From: Pseudobutyrivibrio sp. UBA1225 | Lineage (GTDB): Bacteria > Bacillota > Clostridia > Lachnospirales > Lachnospiraceae | DNA length: 37,910 bases | NCBI GenBank assembly: GCA_002309345.1 | Contig: DBWZ01000092.1 | Span: 1-37,910, forward strand | Reading direction: 5' to 3' | In this document: piece after piece, positions 32,178 to 37,910 of the stretch | Numbering within the stretch: the first letter of the stretch is position 1 | Layout of the letters: every line of letters begins with the position of its first letter | Notes under the pieces: model-generated | What the model was told of the DNA's origin: nothing | The model's input: the letters and a program-made list of their open reading frames with translations, nothing else | The model's database searches: none | Made by a program: the position numbers and the translations under genes

Positions 32178-32729
32178 ATGAGAGTTGGTACAGGTTATGA
32201 TGTGCATAAGCTTGTAGAAGGTCGAGATCTTATAATCGGTGGAGTTAAGATTGAACACACCCTTGGTCTTTTAGGCCATTCAGATGCAGATGTACTTTTA
32301 CATGCCGTGGCAGATGCTGTTCTTGGTGCTGCTGGGCTAAAGGATATAGGAGCGCATTTTCCCGATACGGATCCAAAGTACAAAGGGGCTGATTCCATGA
32401 AGCTTCTCGAACAGGTTCGAGAACTGGTTATGGATAAAGGATATGTTGTAGGCAATGTTGATGCGACGGTTATCGCGCAGGCACCAAAGCTTCGTCCGTA
32501 CATCGAGAAGATGGAAGAAAACGTTGCCAAGTGTCTTGGCATCGATGTGGATCAGGTCAACATCAAGGCAACTACTGAAGAACATCTTGGATTTACAGGT
32601 CGTGAAGAGGGCATCAGCTCCCAAGCTGTATGCCTGCTGTATGAGTTTTATGATGGCAGTAATGTAGTATTCGACAGTGGACGTAACTGTGGGGGATGTA
32701 GCGGCTGCCCTAAGGTCAATCAATCATAA
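32178..32729 (+). CDS. ispF: 2-C-methyl-D-erythritol 2,4-cyclodiphosphate synthase
   Basis: Converts CDP-methylerythritol 2-phosphate to the cyclic diphosphate in the MEP isoprenoid pathway; a zinc enzyme of trimeric form. Seen: MRVGTGYDVHKL with metal ligands D8 and H10, HSDADVLLHAVADAVLGAAGLKDIGAHFPDTD, and the closing KATTEEHLGFTGREEGI. The start at 32178 is chosen because GAGGTG lies 6 bases upstream; GTG 32169 is within that site. The protein has 183 residues, whereas the family usually ends near 157-160. The extra tail contains NCGGCSGCP, a cysteine cluster not needed for catalysis. Confidence 0.95.
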   Translation: MRVGTGYDVHKLVEGRDLIIGGVKIEHTLGLLGHSDADVLLHAVADAVLGAAGLKDIGAHFPDTDPKYKGADSMKLLEQVRELVMDKGYVVGNVDATVIAQAPKLRPYIEKMEENVAKCLGIDVDQVNIKATTEEHLGFTGREEGISSQAVCLLYEFYDGSNVVFDSGRNCGGCSGCPKVNQS

Positions 32730-32799
32730 TTTATAATGGGCGAGCAGGTGCACTTGGCTCAAAATACTTGTGACAAATCGATACTAGTAAGGAGAAAAA

Positions 32800-34227
32800 A
32801 TGGCTAAAGATTTTAAATTTTATAATACATTATCTAGAACAATAGAAGATTTTAAACCTAACGAAGAAGGCAAGGTTGCGATGTATACTTGCGGCCCTAC
32901 GGTTTATCATTTTGCACACATCGGTAACATCCGCACATATATTATGCAGGATGCACTTATCAAGGCGTTGGAATATGCAGGCTATGATGTAAAGCGTGTC
33001 ATGAACATCACCGATGTGGGACATCTTTCGTCTGACGCAGATACCGGTGAAGACAAGATGGTGGCAGGCGCAAAGCGTGAGCACAAATCCGTTATGGAAA
33101 TTGCAAAGTTCTATACAGATGCCTTCTTTGCAGATTTTGATGCAGTTGGAAACAAGAGACCTGACGTGATAGAGCCAGCGACAAATTGTATTCCAGAGTT
33201 TATAAATATGGTTCAGACTCTTATCGAAAAGGGCTATGCATATTTGGCTGGTGGCAATGTTTATTTTGATACAAGTAAGCTTGATGATTACTATGTATTC
33301 TCATCATCAGTTGAAAAGGAGCAGTTGGCAGTTGGTGTTCGCGATGACGTAGAAGAGGATGCAAACAAAAAGAACAAAACCGACTTCGTCCTTTGGTTTA
33401 CAAAGTCAAAATTTGAAGATCAGGCTCTCAAGTGGGATAGTCCATGGGGCGTTGGTTATCCAGGTTGGCACATAGAGTGCTCTTGCATTTCAATGAAGCA
33501 CCTTGGAGAATACATGGATATTCACTGCGGCGGTGTTGATAACATCTTCCCGCATCACACCAATGAGATTGCCCAGTCAGAGGCATATCTTGGTCACAAG
33601 TGGTGCAATTACTGGTTCCACAGCAATCACCTTAATGACCAATCGGGCAAGATGTCAAAGTCAAAGGGTGCTATCCTTACAGTATCTGTTCTTAAGGAAA
33701 AGGGATACGATCCACTTGTGTATAGATTCTTCTGCTTACAGTCACACTATCGTAAGCCATTAGTTTTCTCTTATGAAAACTTAGACAATACAGTTCAGGC
33801 CTACAACAAGCTTGTTAAGCGTGTGTCAGAACTCAAGGCAGAAGGTGCTGTTGATGAAGCAGTCAAAAAAGATTTTGAGGACAAGTTCTGCGCAGCAGTA
33901 TCCGATGATTTAAACACATCAATGGCTATCACAATTCTTTACGATGCATTAAAGGCAGACACTAACGATGCAACAAAGCTTGCATTGGTTGAGAGCTTTG
34001 ATAGAGTTCTCTCCCTTGATTTGATTAATCACGCTAAGGCGTTAGCTGATAATGCAACATCAGTTGATGCTGAGCTTGAGGCATATATTAACGATGCAAT
34101 TGCTCGCCGTGCTGAAGCAAAAAAGGCAAAGGATTTTGCAACAGCAGATGCAATTCGCGATGAGCTTATGTCAAAGGGCGTAGAAATAAAAGATACTCGA
34201 GAAGGAGTAGTATGGAAGCTAATTTAA
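32800..34227 (+). CDS. cysS: Cysteinyl-tRNA synthetase
   Basis: 475 residues, class I tRNA synthetase that charges tRNA-Cys. Seen: YTCGPTVYHFAHIGNIRTY (zinc ligand C30, HIGN in place of HIGH as usual for this enzyme), GWHIECS with the second zinc cysteine (C about 231), DIHCGGVDNIFPHHTNEIAQSEA, and KMSKSKG (about 288-294). GGAG before the ATG. The gene overlaps mrnC by 16 bases, the start of a conserved translation-related cluster. No T-box is visible in the 70-base gap upstream. Confidence 0.97.
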   Translation: MAKDFKFYNTLSRTIEDFKPNEEGKVAMYTCGPTVYHFAHIGNIRTYIMQDALIKALEYAGYDVKRVMNITDVGHLSSDADTGEDKMVAGAKREHKSVMEIAKFYTDAFFADFDAVGNKRPDVIEPATNCIPEFINMVQTLIEKGYAYLAGGNVYFDTSKLDDYYVFSSSVEKEQLAVGVRDDVEEDANKKNKTDFVLWFTKSKFEDQALKWDSPWGVGYPGWHIECSCISMKHLGEYMDIHCGGVDNIFPHHTNEIAQSEAYLGHKWCNYWFHSNHLNDQSGKMSKSKGAILTVSVLKEKGYDPLVYRFFCLQSHYRKPLVFSYENLDNTVQAYNKLVKRVSELKAEGAVDEAVKKDFEDKFCAAVSDDLNTSMAITILYDALKADTNDATKLALVESFDRVLSLDLINHAKALADNATSVDAELEAYINDAIARRAEAKKAKDFATADAIRDELMSKGVEIKDTREGVVWKLI

Positions 34228-34652
34228 ATGAATATTTAAATAGCAAATTTGATATTGAACCAAAGGATATTAGAACTTATTCACCATTAACCTTGGCATA
34301 CATGGGAGATGCAATTTTTGATGTGGTGATTCGTTCGATTCTAGTTAATAAAGGCAATACCGCAGTTAACAAGCTCCATAATCGAGCGAGTTCCGTGGTA
34401 AAGGCCGGCACCCAGGCCAAGATGGCAGCAGCTTTGCTAGATTACTTCACAGAAGCAGAAGCCGATTGGTATCGACGGGGGCGTAACTCAAAGCCTCATA
34501 CCAAGGCGAAGAATGCATCTACTATGGATTATTTAGAGGCTACTGGTTTTGAAGCAGTTATAGGTTATCTTTATCTTACGGGAGATATGAATCGTATATG
34601 CGAATTAATAAATCGTGGTATCAATGCTATAGGGCTTGATATACTAGACTAG
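34212..34652 (+). CDS. mrnC: Mini-ribonuclease III
   Basis: 146 residues, an RNase III catalytic domain without the double-stranded RNA-binding domain. It matures 23S rRNA ends in Firmicutes (family knowledge). Seen: YSPLTLAYMGDAIFDVVIRSIL with catalytic D (about 34 and 38), NKLHNRASSVVKAGTQAKMAA, and SKPHTKAKNASTMDYLEATGFEAVIGYLYL carrying the catalytic E. Its start lies inside the end of cysS, with GAAGGAG as ribosome binding site, so the two are translationally coupled. Confidence 0.95.
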   Translation: MEANLNEYLNSKFDIEPKDIRTYSPLTLAYMGDAIFDVVIRSILVNKGNTAVNKLHNRASSVVKAGTQAKMAAALLDYFTEAEADWYRRGRNSKPHTKAKNASTMDYLEATGFEAVIGYLYLTGDMNRICELINRGINAIGLDILD

Positions 34653-34714
34653 TTTCCCTGTTTAAATTTTAATTGAGAATTTAATCTATTGCGAATAGAA
34701 AGAGCGAGCGAAAT

Positions 34715-35464
34715 ATGGAAGAAAGTAGAATAGTAGAGGGCCGCAATGCTGTGCTTGAGGCCTTCCGAAGTGGAAAAACTATAGATAGATTATTTGTTCT
34801 TGAAGGCTGCAAGGATGGCCCGGTGCAGACTATCCTCAGGGAAGCCAAAAAGAGCAAGGATACGGTTGTTTCTTTTGTAAAAAAAGAGCGTTTGGATCAG
34901 CTTTCAGAGACAGGCAAACATCAAGGCGTGCTTGCTTATGCTGCAAGCTATGAGTACGCTGAGTTAGATGATATTTTGGCAAGAGCAAAGGAAAAGGGAG
35001 AGGCACCTTTTATTATCATTCTTGATAATATAGAAGATCCTCACAACCTTGGAGCAATCATCCGTACTGCCAACCAAGCGGGAGCACACGGTGTGGTTAT
35101 TCCAAAGCATCGCGCGGTTGGTCTTACGGCTACAGTAGCAAAAGCATCTGCTGGTGCGATTAATTATACTCCAGTAGCCAAGGTAACTAACATCAGCAAG
35201 ACTATGGAACAACTTAAGGAACAGGGCATGTGGTTTGTCTGCGCCGATATGGATGGTACTCCTATGTACGATCTCAATCTTACTGGTGCCATCGGTCTAG
35301 TTATTGGTAATGAAGGTCACGGAGTTTCGGAGCTTGTTAAAAAGAATTGCGATATGGTTGCAAGCATTCCAATGTACGGTGATATTGATTCGTTAAACGC
35401 ATCAGTTGCGTGTGGCGTTCTTGCTTACGAGGTTGTTAGACAAAACATCTTTTCTAAGAAATAA
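34715..35464 (+). CDS. rlmB: 23S rRNA 2'-O-ribose methyltransferase, TrmH/SpoU family
   Basis: 249 residues. Residues 1-90 form the substrate-binding N-domain (EGRNAVLEAFRSGKTIDRLFV...). The SPOUT knot follows: IILDNIEDPHNLGAIIRTANQAGAHGVVIP with the motif-1 Asn and Arg (about 108-125), LVIGNEGHGVS (about 194-204) and the closing IPMYGDIDSLNASVACGVLAYE. It methylates a ribose in 23S rRNA using S-adenosylmethionine. The site is not determinable here; RlmB is the name used for this position in the cysS cluster. The ribosome binding site is weak. Confidence 0.92.
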   Translation: MEESRIVEGRNAVLEAFRSGKTIDRLFVLEGCKDGPVQTILREAKKSKDTVVSFVKKERLDQLSETGKHQGVLAYAASYEYAELDDILARAKEKGEAPFIIILDNIEDPHNLGAIIRTANQAGAHGVVIPKHRAVGLTATVAKASAGAINYTPVAKVTNISKTMEQLKEQGMWFVCADMDGTPMYDLNLTGAIGLVIGNEGHGVSELVKKNCDMVASIPMYGDIDSLNASVACGVLAYEVVRQNIFSKK

Positions 35465-35518
35465 CTAGAATGAAGACAACTCATAAACACTTTTAGTTTC
35501 TCAAATAGGAGTAGAATC

Positions 35519-36106
35519 ATGGACCTTAGACAGGAATATGAAAAGCTTTCAGATGAAGAACTAGTTAAAAGATATCAGGATGGCGATCAAGCCATCTTGA
35601 ACTATATATGTGAAAAATACAAGCCGCTTGTGCTTAGAAATTCTAAAAAGTATTTCTTGGTTGGCGGTGAGAATGAAGACCTTATCCAAGAAGGGATGAT
35701 AGGTCTTTTCAGTGCCATAGGAGATTTTGATACAAATGGGCAGGTTACATTTTTTCATTTTGCAGCTATGTGTATCGACAGGCAGATGATTAAAGCTATC
35801 GAAGCTAGCAATCGAAAAAAGCATTCACCTCTTAATGCCTATGTTTCTTTATATGGAGATGATGGAAAGGATATGGAGGAACCTAATCTCACATCGGATG
35901 ATCCAGCCCAACTTATAATAGAAGCAGAAGAAAATAGCAGCCTGATAGGTAGGTTGCGCCAGGCATTGTCACCAATGGAGCTTGAGGTTTTCGATTTATA
36001 TATGAAGGATATGGACTACAAGGAGATTGCAGTTCACTTAGGAAAATCAGAAAAATCAATAGACAATACTTTGACTCGAATCAAAGGTAAAGCAAAAAAG
36101 ATATAG
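35519..36106 (+). CDS. sigH: RNA polymerase sigma factor of the SigH family
   Basis: 195 residues, sigma-70 group similar to B. subtilis SigH. Region 2 runs from about 13 to 95: LSDEELVKRYQDGDQAILNYICEKYKPL, then EDLIQEGMIGLFSAIGDFD. Region 4 lies at about 140-193: SPMELEVFDLYMKDMDYKEIAVHLGKSEKSIDNTLTRIKGKAKK, with its helix-turn-helix. In spore formers SigH drives transition and early sporulation genes; in non-sporulating relatives it controls competence-type or stationary genes. AGGAG precedes the ATG. The gene follows rlmB as in Bacillus, without an intervening yacP. Its stop codon touches a shared terminator. Confidence 0.92.
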   Translation: MDLRQEYEKLSDEELVKRYQDGDQAILNYICEKYKPLVLRNSKKYFLVGGENEDLIQEGMIGLFSAIGDFDTNGQVTFFHFAAMCIDRQMIKAIEASNRKKHSPLNAYVSLYGDDGKDMEEPNLTSDDPAQLIIEAEENSSLIGRLRQALSPMELEVFDLYMKDMDYKEIAVHLGKSEKSIDNTLTRIKGKAKKI

Positions 36107-36147
36107 CCTGAAGCTTATCCGAGAGGATAAGGCTCAGGCTTTCTGTT
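36107..36147. terminator. Bidirectional terminator shared by sigH and the phosphatase gene
   Basis: CCTGAAGCTTATCC and GGATAAGGCTCAGG pair across GAGA, with A-rich and T-rich flanks on the two sides (CTTTCTGTTTT on the plus strand). The minus-strand stop codon at 36115 lies within the stem and the sigH stop directly adjoins it, so the two genes end almost face to face. Confidence 0.85.
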
Positions 36148-36924
36148 TTTATAAACATAATATTCATTGAAACCACATTCTTTTAATAGAGAAGGAAGCT
36201 TGTCAAAGTCGGCGGCGATGTCCTCAGGCACGTGAGCATCTGCGCCGATGGTGATAAGCTTGCCGCCTAGATCGTGGAAGCGTTTTATTATAGAAGCAGC
36301 AGGGTTAGGATTTGACATACCCTTTCTAAAAGCTGCGGTATTTATTTCGAGGGCTTTGTCCATTTGTATGATTTTTTCGAGTATCGCATCTACGATATCC
36401 TTATATGGTTCGTGAGTGTTGTTTCGTATTTGCGGATTCTTGCAATATCTAAAAGCGTAATCCAAGTGGCCTACAGAATCAAAATCTGTAAAGGCTTGAA
36501 TGTTTTCAAGAATACATTCGTAGTATCTATTAAGAAGTGCAACTTCGTTTCCGCCTTCCCAAAAGCTCTCAAAGTATGGGTCTTGTCGATCGAATACATG
36601 AGTACTACCTATTATAAAATCGTAGTCGTATCCCTTGGCAGCTTTATAGCAGCCTTCTACAACATGTGGTTGGATGCCTATTTCTAAACCAGTAAGTATG
36701 GTGAAATCCTCTGTTGATTCCTGAAGAGCAAGCTCGTGCTGTGTGGGATAATAGTTTTCTAAGTCTAAATCAAAAAATCCATACTGCTGTGGATAGTCGA
36801 TATCAAGATGGTCCGTGAAAGTGATGCCGCGTAAACCCTTTGCTTTGGCTGATTTAATCATATCTATTGGTGGGGTATCACTATCGCCGGAAAAATTGCT
36901 GTGCATGTGGTTGTCCCAAAACAT
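36115..36924 (-). CDS. Histidinol-phosphatase of the PHP/HisJ family
   Basis: 269 residues of a PHP-domain phosphoesterase. Metal ligands: NHMHSNFSGD with H6 and H8, TFTDHLDIDYP near 36-46, GLEIGIQPH near 80-88, GSTHVFDRQDPYF near 111-123, FDSVGHLDYAFRYC near 148-161, INTAAFRKG near 196-204, and GADAHVPEDI near 227-236. It dephosphorylates histidinol phosphate in histidine synthesis in many Firmicutes, although PHP enzymes with other substrates look alike, and no his gene is adjacent. No GGAGG before the ATG; ACGGAGGCGCAAT gives the ribosome binding site. Confidence 0.9.
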   Translation of the reverse strand: MFWDNHMHSNFSGDSDTPPIDMIKSAKAKGLRGITFTDHLDIDYPQQYGFFDLDLENYYPTQHELALQESTEDFTILTGLEIGIQPHVVEGCYKAAKGYDYDFIIGSTHVFDRQDPYFESFWEGGNEVALLNRYYECILENIQAFTDFDSVGHLDYAFRYCKNPQIRNNTHEPYKDIVDAILEKIIQMDKALEINTAAFRKGMSNPNPAASIIKRFHDLGGKLITIGADAHVPEDIAADFDKLPSLLKECGFNEYYVYKNRKPEPYPLG

Positions 36925-37263
36925 ATTGCGCCTCCGTAACTACTTTTATAAATAACACTTCAATTCAAAAATATTCTATTAGTAATTATGATGCTACGCA
37001 AGCAAATTCGACAACATCAATTGCGGAATTATTATCAAGAATGATTTATCAGTATTATTCAAATAAGGAAATTATGTAATTGAGAAATCTTTTTGATTTG
37101 TAGTGGCAAAAAATGAACAGAAAAAGATTGAGAAAAAAATAACAATCTTTTAAATTATGCTTGAATTATAGATTCAAGTTGTATAAAATGATGTGCATAC
37201 GGGGCTATTTATTACGGTCCCACAATAACTTAATTTTATAAGAATCTTTAGGAGGATTTAAAA
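36925..37263 (+). other. Gene-poor region before gapA
   Basis: No convincing gene. One plus-strand reading ends at TAA 37079 with protein-like residues (ATQANSTTSIAELLSRMIYQ) but has no usable start, so it may be the tail of a lost gene. AAAAGATTG and CAATCTTTT (about 37124-37154) form a weak AT-rich hairpin. The gapA promoter follows. Confidence 0.35.
37160..37189 (+). promoter_or_regulatory. gapA promoter with 7-5-7 palindrome
   Basis: CTTGAAT-TATAG-ATTCAAG (37160-37178) overlaps a -35 TTGAAT (37161-37166), with TAAAAT (37184-37189) 17 bases on. TATAAA, shifted by two bases, is an alternative -10. A glycolytic repressor of the CggR kind is possible, but its usual site is not recognised here. 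Confidence 0.55.
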
Positions 37264-37910
37264 ATGGCAGTAAGAGTAGCAATCAACGGCTTTGGTCGTA
37301 TCGGACGTCTTGCATTCCGTCAGATGTTCGGTGCAGAAGGTTACGAAGTAGTAGCAATCAATGACTTAACTAGCCCAAAGATGTTAGCACATCTTTTAAA
37401 GTACGATTCATCACAGGGAAAGTATGAGCATGCTGATGAGGTTTCATCTACAGACGATTCTATCATCGTTTGCGGTAAGGAAATCAAAATCTACGCATTC
37501 CCAGATGCAAACAATTGCCCATGGGGTGACCTTAAGGTTGACGTAGTTCTTGAGTGTTCAGGATTCTACACATCAAAGGATAAGGCACAGGCTCACATCA
37601 ATGCAGGTGCTAGAAAGGTTGTTATCTCTGCACCAGCAGGAAACGATCTTCCTACAATCGTTTACAATACAAACCATGAGACACTTAAGGCTTCTGACAA
37701 CATCATCTCAGCAGCTTCATGTACAACAAACTGCTTAGCACCAATGGCAGACGCACTTAACAAGTACGCTCCAATCCAGTCTGGTATCATGGTAACAATC
37801 CACGCTTACACAGGTGATCAGATGACACTTGATGGCCCACAGAGAAAGGGTGATCTTCGTCGTTCACGTGCAGCAGCAGTTAACATCGTTCCTAACTCAA
37901 CAGGTGCAGC
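37264..37910 (+). CDS. gapA: Glyceraldehyde-3-phosphate dehydrogenase, 5' part
   Basis: The window ends inside the gene, with about 215 of roughly 335 residues visible. GAPDH oxidises glyceraldehyde-3-phosphate with NAD and phosphate in glycolysis. Seen: the Rossmann start RVAINGFGRIGRLAFRQ (4-20) with GxGxxG, SSQGKYEHADEV, VVLECSGFYTSKDKAQAHINAGARKVVISAPAG, the catalytic cysteine in SAASCTTNCLAP (about 150), and the substrate loop THAYTGDQ-type HAYTGDQMTLDGP. AGGAGG gives the ATG at 37264. Codon use is strongly biased, as expected for a highly expressed gene. Confidence 0.97.
   Translation, partial: MAVRVAINGFGRIGRLAFRQMFGAEGYEVVAINDLTSPKMLAHLLKYDSSQGKYEHADEVSSTDDSIIVCGKEIKIYAFPDANNCPWGDLKVDVVLECSGFYTSKDKAQAHINAGARKVVISAPAGNDLPTIVYNTNHETLKASDNIISAASCTTNCLAPMADALNKYAPIQSGIMVTIHAYTGDQMTLDGPQRKGDLRRSRAAAVNIVPNSTGA

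Noticed and set aside
32800..34227. T-box leader for cysS
   Set aside because: Only about 70 bases separate ispF and cysS, with no T-box or specifier-loop structure.
36867..37079. 70-codon plus-strand ORF before gapA
   Set aside because: Its first part is antisense to the phosphatase gene and it has no usable start; only the last 30 residues look protein-like.
1..37910. CRISPR arrays, tRNA or rRNA genes
   Set aside because: No regularly spaced direct repeats, no tRNA cloverleaf with CCA-end features and no rRNA sequence was seen; the 28464 cloverleaf lacks tRNA T-loop and anticodon features.

Overview
The window looks like a chromosomal piece of a low-GC, Gram-positive anaerobe, most likely a Lachnospiraceae member of the Butyrivibrio/Pseudobutyrivibrio kind. 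This is inferred from AT-rich DNA, GGAGG ribosome binding sites, lipoproteins with LxGC lipoboxes, an iron alcohol dehydrogenase, a DUF134-NifX type protein, and the Firmicutes gene order cysS-mrnC-rlmB-sigH. No taxonomic search was possible.

Layout. 1-2692: iron alcohol dehydrogenase (minus) divergent from a membrane-anchored metallo-beta-lactamase-fold hydrolase. 2693-4288: a scrapyard with a frameshifted gene remnant and an N-terminally truncated Rpn/PD-(D/E)XK protein. 4289-17225: the centrepiece, six tightly packed same-strand genes that read as a composite DISARM-like anti-phage operon: C5 cytosine methyltransferase (DrmMII-like), AIPR protein, DrmE-like protein, NERD nuclease plus SF1 helicase, DrmA-like SF2 helicase and DrmB-like DUF1998 protein. 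The usual phospholipase-D nuclease DrmC is absent. It closes with a strong two-way terminator, followed by an orphan gene on the minus strand. 17704-18504: paired 14-bp palindromic operators between that orphan and a DUF134-NifX fusion. 18668-19382: an IS200-type element with tnpA only and a structured right end.

19392-25835: flavodoxin, an autoregulated-looking XRE membrane regulator with a small membrane protein, a lipoprotein flanked by copies of a repeat, and an unrecognised four-gene cassette (coiled-coil membrane protein, membrane-anchored acidic protein, zinc-ribbon YvyF-like protein, Lon-like AAA+ ATPase without protease). 25836-28432: a candidate attenuator with a 28-codon leader ORF, then mgtE and a PfkB sugar kinase. 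28464-28859: a cloverleaf-shaped palindromic element and a structured leader before a PIN-PhoH ATPase. 30424-36924: a DUF3298-like lipoprotein, then core genes ispF, cysS, mrnC, rlmB, sigH and a convergent histidinol-phosphatase. 37264 to the end: the 5' part of gapA with a palindrome over its promoter.

How it fits together. The methyltransferase would mark self DNA, and the DrmA/DrmB/DrmE core would act on unmarked incoming DNA. The NERD-helicase and AIPR proteins probably supply the nuclease or abortive function that DrmC provides in classical DISARM. Remnants on one side and an IS on the other suggest an inserted accessory region in an otherwise ordinary chromosome. All assignments come from reading motifs by eye; no database search was run.
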